Positions 1 through 15,724 of a stretch of 64,000 bases of DNA are shown one piece after another. Position 1 is the stretch's first letter. Every line of letters starts with the position of its first letter. Source of the DNA: Halictus rubicundus (Eukaryota; Arthropoda; Insecta; Hymenoptera; Halictidae); NCBI RefSeq assembly GCF_050948215.1, contig NW_027488579.1:1630658-1694657 (forward strand), in the 5' to 3' direction. The translations under genes were made by a program, and so were the position numbers. The notes beneath the pieces were generated by a model that saw nothing but the letters and a program-made list of their open reading frames with translations, had not been told where the DNA came from and did no database searches.

Positions 1-894
1 CTATCCTGTATCCTATCCTATCCTCTATCCTATCCTATCCTCTATCCTATCCTATCCTCTATTCTATCCTATCCTCTATCGTATCCTATCCTCTAACCTA
101 TCCAATCCTATATCGTATCCTCTATCCTATCCTATCCTCTATCCTATCCTATCCTCTATCCTATCCTATCCTCTATCCTATCCTATCCTCTATGCTATCC
201 TATCCTCTATCCTATCCTATCCTCTATCCTATCCTATCCTCTATCCTATCCTATCCTCTATCCTATCCTATCCTCTATGCTATCCTATCCTCTATCCTAT
301 CCTATCCTCTATCCTATCCTATCCTCTATCCTATCCTATCCTCTATCCTATCCTATCCTCTACCCTATCCTATCCTCTATCATATCCTATCCTCTATCAT
401 ATACTATCCTCTTTACTATAATATCATCTATCCTATCCTATCCTATCCTCTATCCTATCCTATCCTCTATCCTATCCTATCCTTTATCCTATCCTATCCT
501 CTATCCTATCCTATCCTCTATCCTATCCTATCCTCTATCCTATCCTATCCTCTATCCTATCCTATCCTCTATCCTATCCTATCCTGTATCCTATCCTATC
601 CTCTATCCAATCATATCCTCTATCCTATCATATCCTCTATCCTATCCTATCCTCTATCCTATCCTATCCTCTACCCTATCCTATCCTCTATCATATCCTA
701 TCCTCTATCCTATCCTATCCTCTATCTTATTCTATCCTCTATCCTATCCAATCCTATATCCTATTCTCTATCCTATCCTATCCTCTATCCTATCCTATCC
801 TCTATCGTATCCTATCCTCTATCCTATCCAATCCCACATCGTATCCTCTATCCTATCATATCCTCTATCCTATCCTATCCTCTATCCTATCCTA

Positions 895-1554
895 TCCTCT
901 ATTCTATCCTATCCTCTATCGTATCCTATCCTCTATCCTATCCAATCCTATATCGTATCCTCTATCCTATCCTATCCTCTATCCTATCCAGTCCCGTATC
1001 CTATCCTCTATCATATCCTATCCTCTTTACTATGATATCATCTATCCTATCCTATCCTATCCTCTATCCTATCCTATGCTCTATCCTATCCTATCCTCTA
1101 TCCTATCCTATCCTTTATCCTATCCTATCCTGTACCCTATCCTATCCTCTATTCTATCCAATCCCCTATCCTATCCTGTATCCTATCCTATCCTCTATCC
1201 TATCCTATCCTCTATCATATCCTATCCTCTATTCTATCCTATCCTCTATCGTATCCTATCCTCTATCCTATCCAATCCTATATCGTATCCTCTATCCTAT
1301 CCTATCCTCTATCCTATCCAGTCCCGTATCCTATCCTCTATCATATCCTATCCTCTTTACTATGATATCATCTATCCTATCCTATCCTATCCTCTATCCT
1401 ATCCTATGCTCTATCCTATCCTATCCTCTATCCTATCCTATCCTTTATCCTATCCTATCCTGTACCCTATCCTATCCTCTATTCTATCCAATCCCCTATC
1501 CTATCCTGTATCCTATCCTATCCTCTATCCTATCCTATCCTCTATCATATCCTA
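895..1554. repeat. Tandem duplication of about 330 bp within satellite
   Basis: Two adjacent copies (about 895-1224 and 1225-1554) carry the same ordered variants. CAGTCCCG, CTTTACTATGATATC and the ATGCTC variant each recur 330 bp apart (for example near 991 and 1321, and 1076 and 1406). The edges are approximate because the surrounding units are near-identical. Confidence 0.75.
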
Positions 1555-2540
1555 TCCTCTATCCTATCCTATCCTCTATCCTATTCTATCCTCTATCGTA
1601 TCCAATCCTATATCCTATTCTCTATCCTATCCTATCCTCTATCCTATCCTATCCTCTATCCTATCCTACCCTCTATCCTATCCTATCCTATATCCTATCC
1701 TATCCTCTATCCTATCCAATCCCCTATCCTCTCCTCTATCCTATCCTATACTCTATCATATCCTAATCTCTATCCTATCTTATCCTGTATCCTATTCTAT
1801 ACTCTATCCTATCCTTTCCGCTATCCTATCCTATCCTCTATCCTATCCTATCCTCTATCGTATCCTATCCTCTATCCAATCCTATCCTCTATCGTATCCT
1901 ATCCTCTATCCTATCCAATCCCATATCGTATCCTATATCCTATCCTATCCTCTATCCTATCCTATCCTCTATCCTATCCTATCCTCTATTCTATCCTATC
2001 CTCTATCGTATCCTATCCTCTATCCTATCCATTCCTATATCGTATCCTCTATCCTATCCTATCCTCTATCCTATCCTATCCTCTATCCTATCCTATCCTC
2101 TATCCTATCCTATCCACTATCGTATCCTATCCTCTATCCTATCCAATCCCATATCGTATCCTCTATCCTATCATATCCTCTATCCTATCCTATCCTCTAT
2201 CCTATCCTATCCTCTATTCTATCCTATCCTCTATCGTATCCTATCCTCTAACCTATCCAATCCTATATCGTATCCTCTATCCTATCCAATCCTCTATCCT
2301 ATCCTATCCTCTATCCTATCTAATCCTCTATCCTATCCTATCCTCTATCCTATCCTATCCTCTATCCTATCCTATCCTCTATCCTATCCTATCCTCTATC
2401 CTATCCTATCCTGTACCCTATCCTATCCTCTATTCTATCCAATCCCCTATCCTATCCTGTATCCTATCCTATCCTCTATCCTATCCTATCCTCTATCATA
2501 TCCTATCCTCTATCCTATCCTATCCTCTATCCTATTCTAT

Positions 2541-5500
2541 CCTCTATCGTATCCAATCCTATATCCTATTCTCTATCCTATCCTATCCTCTATCCTATCC
2601 TATCCTCTATCCTATCCTACCCTCTATCCTATCCTATCCTATATCCTATCCTATCCTCTATCCTATCCAATCCCCTATCCTCTCCTCTATCCTATCCTAT
2701 ACTCTATCATATCCTAATCTCTATCCTATCTTATCCTGTATCCTATTCTATACTCTATCCTATCCTTTCCGCTATCCTATCCTATCCTCTATCCTATCCT
2801 ATCCTCTATCGTATGCTATCCTCTATCCAATCCTATCCTCTATCGTATCCTATCCTCTATCCTATCCAATCCCATATCGTATCCTATATCCTATCCTATC
2901 CTCTATCCTATCCTATCCTCTATCCTATCCTATCCTCTATTCTATCCTATCCTCTATCGTATCCTATCCTCTTTACTATGATATCATCTATCCTATCCTA
3001 TCCTATCCTCTATCCTATCCTATGCTCTATCCTATCCTATCCTCTATCCTATCCTATCCTTTATCCTATCCTATCCTGTACCCTATCCTATCCTCTATCG
3101 TATCCTATCCTCTAACCTATCCAATCCTATATCGTATCCTCTATCCTATCCTATCCTCTATCCTATCCTATCCTCTATCCTATCCTATCCTCTATCCTAT
3201 CCTATCCTATATCCTATCCTATCCTCTATCCTATCCTATCCTCTATTCTATCCTATCCTCCATCGTATCCTATCCTCTATCCAATCCATTCCTATATCGT
3301 ATCCTCTATCCTATCCTATCCTCTATCCTATCTTATCCTGTATCCTATTCTATACTCTATCCTATCCTATCCTCTATCCTATCCTATCCTCTATCCTATC
3401 CTATCCTCTATCCTATCCTATCCTCTATCGTATCCTATCCTCTATCCTATCCAATCCCATATCGTATCCTCTATCCTATCATATCCTCTATCCTATCCTA
3501 TCCTCTATCCTATCCTATCCTCTATTCTATCCTATCCTCTATCGTATCCTATCCTCTAACCTATCCAATCCTATATCGTATCCTCTATCCTATCCTATCC
3601 TCTATCCTATCCTATCCTCTATCCTATCCTATCCTCTATCCTATCCTATCCTCTATGCTATCCTATCCTCTATCCTATCCTATCCTCTATCCTATCCTAT
3701 CCTCTATCCTATCCTATCCTCTATCCTATCCTATCCTCTACCCTATCCTATCCTCTATCATATCCAATCCCATATCGTATCCTGTATCCTATCATATCCT
3801 CTATCCTATACTATCCTCTATCCTATCCTATCCTCTATTCTATCCTATCCTCTATCGTATCCTATCCTCTAACCTATCCAATCCTATATCGTATCCTCTA
3901 TCCTATCCTATCCTCTATCCTATCCTATCCTCTATCCTATCCTATCCTCTATCCTATCCTATCCTCTATGCTATCCTATCCTCTATCCTATCCTATCCTC
4001 TATCCTATCCTATCCTCTATCCTATCCTATCCTCTATCCTATCCTATCCTCTACCCTATCCTATCCTCTATCATATCCTATCCTCTATCATATACTATCC
4101 TCTTTACTATAATATCATCTATCCTATCCTATCCTATCCTCTATCCTATCCTATCCTCTATCCTATCCTATCCTCTATCCTATCCTATCCTCTATCCTAT
4201 CCTATCCTCTATCCTATCCTATCCTCTATCCTATCCTATCCTGTATCCTATCCTATCCTCTATCCAATCATATCCTCTATCCTATCATATCCTCTATCCT
4301 ATCCTATCCTCTATCCTATCCTATCCTCTACCCTATCCTATCCTCTATCATATCCTATCCTCTATCCTATCCTATCCTCTATCTTATTCTATCCTCTATC
4401 CTATCCAATCCTATATCCTATTCTCTATCCTATCCTATCCTCTATCCTATCCTATCCTCTATCGTATCCTATCCTCTATCCTATCCAATCCCACATCGTA
4501 TCCTCTATCCTATCATATCCTCTATCCTATCCTATCCTCTATCCTATAATATCCTCTATTCTATCCTATCCTCTATCGTATCCTATCCTCTATCCTATCC
4601 AATCCTATATCGTATCCTCTATCCTATCCTATCCTCTATCCTATCCAGTCCCGTATCCTATCCTCTATCATATCCTATCCTCTTTACTATGATATCATCT
4701 ATCCTATCCTATCCTATCCTCTATCCTATCCTATGCTCTATCCTATCCTATCCTCTATCCTATCCTATCCTTTATCCTATCCTATCCTGTACCCTATCCT
4801 ATCCTCTATTCTATTAAATCCCCTATCCTATCCTGTATCCTATCCTATCCTCTATCCTATCCTATCCTCTATCATATCCTATCCTCTATCCTATCCTATC
4901 CTCTATCCTATTCTATCCTCTATCGTATCCAATCCTATATCCTATTCTCTATCCTATCCTATCCTCTATCCTATCCTATCCTCTATCCTATCCTACCCTC
5001 TATCCTATCCTATCCTATATCCTATCCTATCCTCTATCCTATCCAATCCCCTATCCTCTCCTCTATCCTATCCTATACTCTATCATATCCTAATCTCTAT
5101 CCTATCTTATCCTGTATCCTATTCTATACTCTATCCTATCCTTTCCGCTATCCTATCCTATCCTCTATCCTATCCTATCCTCTATCGTATCCTATCCTCT
5201 ATCCAATCCTATCCTCTATCGTATCCTATCCTCTATCCTATCCAATCCCATATCGTATCCTATATCCTATCCTATCCTCTATCCTATCCTATCCTCTATC
5301 CTATCCTATCCTCTATTCTATCCTATCCTCTATCGTATCCTATCCTCTATCCTATCCATTCCTATATCGTATCCTCTATCCTATCCATTCCTATATCGTA
5401 TCCTCTATCCTATCCTATCCTCTATCCTATCCTATCCTCTATCCTATCCTATCCTCTATCCTATCCTATCCTCTATCGTATCCTATCCTCTATCCAATCC

Positions 5501-5765
5501 TATCCTCTATCGTATCCTATCCTCTATCCTATCCAATCCCATATCGTATCCTATATCCTATCCTATCCTCTATCCTATCCTATCCTCTATCCTATCCTAT
5601 CCTCTATCCTATCCTATCCTCTATCCTATCCTATCCACTATCGTATCCTATCCTCTATCCTATCCAATCCCATATCGTATCCTCTATCCTATCATATCCT
5701 CTATCCTATCCTATCCTCTATCCTATCCTATCCTCTATTCTATCCTATCCTCTATCGTATCCTAT
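2541..5765. repeat. Higher-order satellite repeat of 3225 bp, copy 1
   Basis: Diagnostic variants in this block recur exactly 3225 bp downstream: positions 2548, 3022, 3968, 4692 and 4733 match 5773, 6247, 7193, 7917 and 7958. The left edge is where the homology breaks, near 2541. A related, rearranged copy lies further left, with the unit at 277 matching those at 3968 and 7193. One private difference is visible near 4815, where this copy reads CTATTAAATCC and copy 2 reads CTATCCAATCC. Confidence 0.8.
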
Positions 5766-8700
5766 CCTCTATCGTATCCAATCCTATATCCTATTCTCTA
5801 TCCTATCCTATCCTCTATCCTATCCTATCCTCTATCCTATCCTACCCTCTATCCTATCCTATCCTATATCCTATCCTATCCTCTATCCTATCCAATCCCC
5901 TATCCTCTCCTCTATCCTATCCTATACTCTATCATATCCTAATCTCTATCCTATCTTATCCTGTATCCTATGCTATACTCTATCCTATCCTTTCCGCTAT
6001 CCTATCCTATCCTCTATCCTATCCTATCCTCTATCGTATCCTATCCTCTATCCAATCCTATCCTCTATCGTATCCTATCCTCTATCCTATCCAATCCCAT
6101 ATCGTATCCTATATCCTATCCTATCCTCTATCCTATCCTATCCTCTATCCTATCCTATCCTCTATTCTATCCTATCCTCTATCGTATCCTATCCTCTTTA
6201 CTATGATATCATCTATCCTATCCTATCCTATCCTCTATCCTATCCTATGCTCTATCCTATCCTATCCTCTATCCTATCCTATCCTTTATCCTATCCTATC
6301 CTGTACCCTATCCTATCCTCTATCGTATCCTATCCTCTAACCTATCCAATCCTATATCGTATCCTCTATCCTATCCTATCCTCTATCCTATCCTATCCTC
6401 TATCCTATCCTATCCTCTATCCTATCCTATCCTATATCCTATCCTATCCTCTATCCTATCCTATCCTCTATTCTATCCTATCCTCCATCGTATCCTATCC
6501 TCTATCCAATCCATTCCTATATCGTATCCTCTATCCTATCCTATCCTCTATCCTATCTTATCCTGTATCCTATTCTATACTCTATCCTATCCTATCCTCT
6601 ATCCTATCCTATCCTCTATCCTATCCTATCCTCTATCCTATCCTATCCTCTATCGTATCCTATCCTCTATCCTATCCAATCCCATATCGTATCCTCTATC
6701 CTATCATATCCTCTATCCTATCCTAACCTCTATCCTATCCTATCCTCTATTCTATCCTATCCTCTATCGTATCCTATCCTCTAACCTATCCAATCCTATA
6801 TCGTATCCTCTATCCTATCCTATCCTCTATCCTATCCTATCCTCTATCCTATCCTATCCTCTATCCTATCCTATCCTCTATGCTATCCTATCCTCTATCC
6901 TATCCTATCCTCTATCCTATCCTATCCTCTATCCTATCCTATCCTCTATCCTATCCTATCCTCTACCCTATCCTATCCTCTATCATATCCAATCCCATAT
7001 CGTATCCTGTATCCTATCATATCCTCTATCCTATACTATCCTCTATCCTATCCTATCCTCTATTCTATCCTATCCTCTATCGTATCCTATCCTCTAACCT
7101 ATCCAATCCTATATCGTATCCTCTATCCTATCCTATCCTCTATCCTATCCTATCCTCTATCCTATCCTATCCTCTATCCTATCCTATCCTCTATGCTATC
7201 CTATCCTCTATCCTATCCTATCCTCTATCCTATCCTATCCTCTATCCTATCCTATCCTCTATCCTATCCTATCCTCTACCCTATCCTATCCTCTATCATA
7301 TCCTATCCTCTATCATATACTATCCTCTTTACTATAATATCATCTATCCTATCCTATCCTATCCTCTATCCTATCCTATCCTCTATCCTATCCTATCCTC
7401 TATCCTATCCTATCCTCTATCCTATCCTATCCTCTATCCTATCCTATCCTCTATCCTATCCTATCCTGTATCCTATCCTATCCTCTATCCAATCATATCC
7501 TCTATCCTATCATATCCTCTATCCTATCCTATCCTCTATCCTATCCTATCCTCTACCCTATCCTATCCTCTATCATATCCTATCCTCTATCCTATCCTAT
7601 CCTCTATCTTATTCTATCCTCTATCCTATCCAATCCTATATCCTATTCTCTATCCTATCCTATCCTCTATCCTATCCTATCCTCTATCGTATCCTATCCT
7701 CTATCCTATCCAATCCCACATCGTATCCTCTATCCTATCATATCCTCTATCCTATCCTATCCTCTATCCTATCCTATCCTCTATTCTATCCTATCCTCTA
7801 TCGTATCCTATCCTCTATCCTATCCAATCCTATATCGTATCCTCTATCCTATCCTATCCTCTATCCTATCCAGTCCCGTATCCTATCCTCTATCATATCC
7901 TATCCTCTTTACTATGATATCATCTATCCTATCCTATCCTATCCTCTATCCTATCCTATGCTCTATCCTATCCTATCCTCTATCCTATCCTATCCTTTAT
8001 CCTATCCTATCCTGTACCCTATCCTATCCTCTATTCTATCCAATCCCCTATCCTATCCTGTATCCTATCCTATCCTCTATCCTATCCTATCCTCTATCAT
8101 ATCCTATCCTCTATCCTATCCTATCCTCTATCCTATTCTATCCTCTATCGTATCCAATCCTATATCCTATTCTCTATCCTATCCTATCCTCTATCCTATC
8201 CTATCCTCTATCCTATCCTACCCTCTATCCTATCCTATCCTATATCCTATCCTATCCTCTATCCTATCCAATCCCCTATCCTCTCCTCTATCCTATCCTA
8301 TACTCTATCATATCCTAATCTCTATCCTATCTTATCCTGTATCCTATTCTATACTCTATCCTATCCTTTCCGCTATCCTATCCTATCCTCTATCCTATCC
8401 TATCCCCTATCGTATCCTATCCTCTATCCAATCCTATCCTCTATCGTATCCTATCCTCTATCCTATCCAATCCCATATCGTATCCTATATCCTATCCTAT
8501 CCTCTATCCTATCCTATCCTCTATCCTATCCTATCCTCTATTCTATCCTATCCTCTATCGTATCCTATCCTCTATCCTATCCATTCCTATATCGTATCCT
8601 CTATCCTATCCATTCCTATATCGTATCCTCTATCCTATCCTATCCTCTATCCTATCCTATCCTCTATCCTATCCTATCCTCTATCCTATCCTATCCACTA

Positions 8701-8830
8701 TCGTATCCTATCCTCTATCCTATCCAATCCCATATCGTATCCTCTATCCTATCATATCCTCTATCCTATCCTATCCTCTATCCTATCCTATCCTCTATTC
8801 TATCCTATCCTCTATCGTATCCTATCCTCT
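5766..8830. repeat. Higher-order satellite repeat of 3225 bp, copy 2
   Basis: This is the adjacent second copy of the preceding block. It follows copy 1 at a constant 3225-bp offset to about 8700. There it lacks about 165 bp, after which the offset is 3060 bp (the CCACTA variant at 5635 matches 8695). Homology to copy 1 fades near 8830. Confidence 0.75.
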
Positions 8831-10149
8831 AACCTATCCAATCCTATATCGTATCCTCTATCCTATCCAATCCTCTATCCTATCCTATCCTCTATCCTAT
8901 CCTATCCTCTATCCTATCCTATCCTCTATCCTATCCTATCCTCTATCCTATCCTATCCTCTATCCTATCCTATCCTCTATCCTATCCTATCCTGTACCCT
9001 ATCCTATCCTCTATTCTATCCAATCCCCTATCCTATCCTGTATCCTATCCTATCCTCTATCCTATCCTATCCTCTATCATATCCTATCCTCTATCCTATC
9101 CTATCCTCTATCCTATTCTATCCTCTATCGTATCCAATCCTATATCCTATTCTCTATCCTATCCTATCCTCTATCCTATCCTATCCTCTATCCTATCCTA
9201 CCCTCTATCCTATCCTAACCTATATCCTATCCTATCCTCTATCCTATCCAATCCCCTATCCTCTCCTCTATCCTATCCTATACTCTATCATATCCTAATC
9301 TCTATCCTATCTTATCCTGTATCCTATTCTATACTCTATCCTATCCTTTCCGCTATCCTATCCTATCCTCTATCCTATCCTATCCTCTATCGTATCCTAT
9401 CCTCTATCCAATCCTATCCTCTATCGTATCCTATCCTCTATCCTATCCAATCCCATATCGTATCCTATATCCTATCCTATCCTCTATCCTATCCTATCCT
9501 CTATCCTATCCTATCCTCTATTCTATCCTATCCTCTATCGTATCCTATCCTCTATCCAATCCATTCCTATATCGTATCCTCTATCCTATCCTATCCTCTA
9601 TCCTATCCTATCCTCTATCCTATCCTATCCTCTATCCTATCCTATCCTCTATCCTATCCTATCCTCTATCCTATCCTATCCTCTATCCTATCCTATCCTC
9701 TATCCTATCCTATCCTCTATCGTATCCTATCCTCTATCCTATCCAATCCCATATCGTATCCTCTATCCTATCATATCCTCTATCCTATCCTATCCTCTAT
9801 CCTATCCTATCCTCTATTCTATCCTATCCTCTATCCTATTCTATCCTCTATCGTATCCAATCCTATATCCTATTCTCTATCCTATCCTATCCTCTATCCT
9901 ATCCTATCCTCTATCCTATCCTACCCTCTATCCTATCCTATCCTATATCCTATCCTATCCTCTATCCTATCCAATCCCCTATCCTCTCCTCTATCCTATC
10001 CTATACTCTATCATATCCTAATCTCTATCCTATCTTATCCTGTATCCTATTCTATACTCTATCCTATCCTATCCTCTATCCTATCCTATCCTCTATCGTA
10101 TCCTATACTCAATCCAATCCTATCCTCTATCGTATCCTATCCTCTATCC

Positions 10150-10830
10150 TATCCAATCCCATATCGTATCCTATATCCTATCCTATCCTCTATTCTATCC
10201 TATCCTCTATCCTATCCTATCCTCTATTCTATCCTATCCTCTATCGTATATTATCCTCTATCCTATCCATTCCTATATCGTATCCTCTATCCTATCCTAT
10301 CCTCTATCCTATCCTATCCTCTATCCTATCCTATCCTCTATCCTATCCTATCCTCTATCGTATCCTATCCTCTATCCTATCCAATCCCATATCGTATCCT
10401 CTATCCTATCATATCCTCTATCCTATCCTATCCTCTATCCTATCCTATCCTCTATTCTATCCTATCCTCTATCGTATCCTATCCTCTATCCTATCCAATC
10501 CCATATCGTATCCTATATCCTATCCTATCCTCTATTCTATCCTATCCTCTATCCTATCCTATCCTCTATTCTATCCTATCCTCTATCGTATATTATCCTC
10601 TATCCTATCCATTCCTATATCGTATCCTCTATCCTATCCTATCCTCTATCCTATCCTATCCTCTATCCTATCCTATCCTCTATCCTATCCTATCCTCTAT
10701 CGTATCCTATCCTCTATCCTATCCAATCCCATATCGTATCCTCTATCCTATCCTATCCTCTATCCTATCCTATCCTCTATCACATCCTATCCTCTATCCT
10801 ATCCTATCCTCTATCCTATTCTATCCTCTA
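10150..10830. repeat. Tandem duplication of about 342 bp within satellite
   Basis: The rare variant CGTATATTATCC occurs at 10245 and 10587, and the preceding CCAATCCCATATCG variant occurs at 10153 and 10495. Both pairs are 342 bp apart, so this is a local tandem duplication. Edges are approximate. Confidence 0.7.
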
Positions 10831-13340
10831 TCGTATCCAATCCTATATCCTATTCTCTATCCTATCCTATCCTCTATCCTATCCTATCCTCTATCCTATC
10901 CTACCCTCTATCCTATCCTATCCTATATCCTATCCTATCCTCTATCCTATCCAATCCCCTATCCTCTCCTCTATCCTATCCTATACTCTATCATATCCTA
11001 ATCTCTATCCTATCTTATCCTGTATCCTATTCTATACTCTATCCTATCCTTTCCGCTATCCTATCCTATCCTCTATCCTATCCTATCCTCTATCGTATCC
11101 TATCCTCTATCCAATCCTATCCTCTATCGTATCCTATCCTCTATCCTATCCAATCCCATATCGTATCCTATATCCTATCCTATCCTCTATCCTATCCTAT
11201 CCTCTATCCTATCCTATCCTCTATTCTATCCTATCCTCTATCGTATCCTATCCTCTATCCTATCCAATCCTATATCGTATCCTCTATCCTATCCTATCCT
11301 CTATCCTCTCCTATCCTCTATCCTATCCTATCCTCTATCCTATCCTATCCACTATCGTATCCTATCCTCTATCCTATCCAATCCCATATCGTATCCTCTA
11401 TCCTATCATATCCTCTATCCTATCCTATCCTCTATCCTATCCTATCCTCTATTCTATCCTATCCTCTATCGTATCCTATCCTCTAACCTATCCAATCCTA
11501 TATCGTATCCTCTATCCTATCCTATCCTCTATCCTATCCTATCCTCTATCCTATCCTATCCTCTATCCTATCCTCTATCCTATCCTATCCTCTATCCTAT
11601 CCTATCCTCTATCCTATCCTATCCTCTATCCTATCCTATCCTCTATCCTATCCTATCCTCTATCCTATCCTATCCTCTATCCTATCCTATCCTCTATCCT
11701 ATCCTATCTTCTATCCTATCCTATCCTGTACCCTATCCTATCCTCTATTCTATCCAATCCCCTATCCTATCCTGTATCCTATCCTATCCTCTATCCTATC
11801 CTATCCTCTATCATATCCTATCCTCTATCCTATCCTATCCTCTATCCTATTCTATCCTCTATCGTATCCAATCCTATATCCTATTCTCTATCCTATCCTA
11901 TCCTCTATCCTATCCTATCCTCTATCCTATCCTACCCTCTATCCTATCCTATCCTATATCCTATCCTATCCTCTATCCTATCCAATCCCCTATCCTCTCC
12001 TCTATCCTATCCTATACTCTATCATATCCTAATCTCTATCCTATCTTATCCTGTATCCTATTCTATACTCTCTCCTATCCTTTCCGCTATCCTATCCTAT
12101 CCTCTATCCTATCCTATCCTCTATCGTATCCTATCCTCTATCCAATCCTATCCTCTATCGTATCCTATCCTCTATCCTATCCAATCCCATATCGTATCCT
12201 ATATCCTATCCTATCCTCTATCCTATCCTATCCTCTATCCTATCCTATCCTCTATTCTATCCTATCCTCTATCGTATCCTATCCTCTATCCTATCCTATC
12301 CTCTATCCTATCCTATCCTCTATTCTATCCTATCCTCTATCGTATCCTATCCTCTATCCAATCCATTCCTATATCGTATCCTCTATCCTATCCTATCCTC
12401 TATCCTATCCTATCCTCTATCCTATCCTATCCTCTATCCTATCCTATCCTCTATCCTATCCTATCCTCTATCCTATCCTATCCTCTATCGTATCCTATCC
12501 TCTATCCTATCCAATCCCATATCGTATCCTCTATCCTATCATATCCTCTATCCTATCCTATCCTCTATCCTATCCTATCCTCTATTCTATCCTATCCTCT
12601 ATCGTATCCTATCCTCTAACCTATCCAATCCTATATCGTATCCTCTATCCTATCCTATCCTCTATCCTATCCTATCCTCTATCCTATCCTATCCTCTATC
12701 CTATCCTATCCTATATCCTATCCTATCCTCTATCCTATCCAATCCCCTATCCTCTCCTTTATCCTATCCTATACTCTATCATATCCTAATCTCTATCCTA
12801 TCTTATCCTGTATCCTATTCTATACTCTATCCTATCCTATCCTCTATCCTATCCTATCCTCTATCCTATACTATCCTCTATCGTATCCTATCCTCTATCC
12901 AATCCTATCCTCTATCGTATCCTATCCTCTATCCTATCCAATCCCATATCGTATCCTATATCCTATCCTATCCTCTATTCTATCCTATCCTCTATCCTAT
13001 CCTATCCTCTATTCTATCCTATCCTCTATCGTATCCTATCCTCTATCCTATCCATTCCTATATCGTATCCTCTATCCTATCCTATCCTATCCTCTATCCT
13101 ATCCTATCCTCTATCGTATCCTATCCTCTATCCTATCCAATCCCATATCGTATCATCTATCCTATCATATCCTCTATCCTATCCTATCCTCTATCCTATC
13201 CTATCCTCTATTCTATCCTATCCTCTATCGTATCCTATCCTCTAACCTATCCAATCCTATATCGTATCCTCTATCCTATCCTATCCTCTATCATATCCTA
13301 TCCTCTATCCTATCCTATCCTCTATCCTATCCTATCCTCT

Positions 13341-13411
13341 ATGCTATCCTATCCTCTATCCTATCCTATCCTCTATCCTATCCTATCCTCTATCCTATCC
13401 AGTCCCGTATC
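13341..13411. repeat. Unoccupied paralogue of the retrotransposon target site
   Basis: The sequence starts with the ATGCTATCC variant, continues through canonical units and ends at CAGTCCCGT. It matches the left flank of the retrotransposon (17677-17702) joined to its right flank (from 28639), minus one 17-bp unit. A second identical example starts at 33448. It shows what the target looked like before insertion, assuming the inserted block belonged to the same higher-order family. Confidence 0.7.
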
Positions 13412-15724
13412 CTATCCTCTATCATATACTATCCTCTTTACTATAATATCATCTATCCTATCCTATCCTATCCTCTATCCTATCCTATCCTCTATCCTAT
13501 CCTATCCTCTATCCTATCCTATCCTGTATCCTATCCTATCCTCTATCCAATCATATCCTCTATCCTATCATATCCTCTATCCTATCCTATCCTCTATCCT
13601 ATCCTATCCTCTACCCTATCCTATCCTCTATCATATCCTATCCTCTATCCTATCCTATCCTCTATCTTATTCTATCCTCTATCCTATCCAATCCTATATC
13701 CTATTCTCTATCCTATCCTATCCTCTATCCTATCCTATCCTCTATCGTATCCTATCCTCTATCCTATCCAATCCCATATCGTATCCTCTATCCTATCATA
13801 TCCTCTATCCTATCCTATCCTCTATCCTATCCTATCCTCTATTCTATCCTATCCTCTATCGTATCCTATCCTCTATCCTATCCAATCCTATATCGTATCC
13901 TCTATCCTATCCTATCCTCTATCCTATCCAGTCCCCTATCCTATCCTCTATCATATCCTATCCTCTTTACTATGATATCATCTATCCTATCCTATCCTAT
14001 CCTCTATCCTATCCTATGCTCTATCCTATCCTATCCTCTATCCTATCCTATCCTCTATCCTATCCTATCCTGTACCCTATCCTATCCTCTATTCTATCCA
14101 ATCCCCTATCCTATCCTGTATCCTATCCTATCCTCTATCCTATCCTATCCTCTATCATATCCTATCCTCTATCCTATCCTATCCTCTATCCTATTCTATC
14201 CTCTATCGTATCCAATCCTATATCCTATTCTCTATCCTATCCTATCCTCTATCCTATCCTATCCTCTATCCTATCCAGTCCCGTATCCTATCCTCTATCA
14301 TATACTATCCTCTTTACTATAATATCATCTATCCTATCCTATCCTATCCTCTATCCTATCCTATCCTCTATCCTATCCTATCCTGTATCCTATCCTATCC
14401 TCTATCCAATCATATCCTCTATCCTATCATATCCTCTATCCTATCCTATCCTCTATCCTATCCTATCCTCTACCCTATCCTATCCTCTATCATATCCTAT
14501 CCTCTATCCTATCCTATCCTCTATCTTATTCTATCCTCTATCCTATCCAATCCTATATCCTATTCTCTATCCTATCCTATCCTCTATCCTATCCTATCCT
14601 CTATCGTATCCTATCCTCTATCCTATCCAATCCCATATCGTATCCTCTATCCTATCATATCCTCTATCCTATCCTATCCTCTATCCTATCCTATCCTCTA
14701 TTCTATCCTATCCTCTATCGTATCCTATCCTCTATCCTATCCAATCCTATATCGTATCCTCTATCCTATCCTATCCTCTATCCTATCCAGTCCCCTATCC
14801 TATCCTCTATCATATCCTATCCTCTTTACTATGATATCATCTATCCTATCCTATCCTATCCTCTATCCTATCCTATGCTCTATCCTATCCTATCCTCTAT
14901 CCTATCCTATCCTCTATCCTATCCTATCCTGTACCCTATCCTATCCTCTATTCTATCCAATCCCCTATCCTATCCTGTATCCTATCCTATCCTCTATCCT
15001 ATCCTATCCTCTATCATATCCTATCCTCTATCATATCCTATCCTCTATCCTATTCTATCCTCTATCGTATCCAATCCTATATCCTATTCTCTATCCTATC
15101 CTATCCTCTATCCTATCCTATCCTCTATCCTATCCTACCCTCTATCCTATCCTATCCTATATCCTATCCTATCCTCTATCCTATCCAAACCCCTATCCTC
15201 TCCTCTATCCTATCCTATACTCTATCATATCCTAATCTCTATCCTATCTTATCCTGTATCCTATTCTATACTCTATCCTATCCTTTCCGCTATCCTATCC
15301 TATCCTCTATCCTATCCTATCCTCTATCGTATCCTATCCTCTATCCAATCCTATCCTCTATCGTATCCTATCCTCTATCCTATCCAATCCCATATCGTAT
15401 CCTATATCCTATCCTATCCTCTATCCTATCCTATCCTCTATCCTATCCTATCCTCTATTCTATCCTATCCTCTATCGTATCCTATCCTCTATCCTATCCA
15501 TTCCTATATCGTATCCTCTATCCTATCCTATCCTCTATCCTATCCTATCCTCTATCCTATCCTATCCTCTATCGTATCCTATCCTCTACCCTATCCAATC
15601 CCATAGCGTATCCTCTATCCTATCATATCCTCTATCCTATCCTATCCTCTATCCTATCCTATCCTCTATTCTATCCTATCCTCTATCGTATCCTATCCTC
15701 TAACCTATCCAATCCTATATCGTA

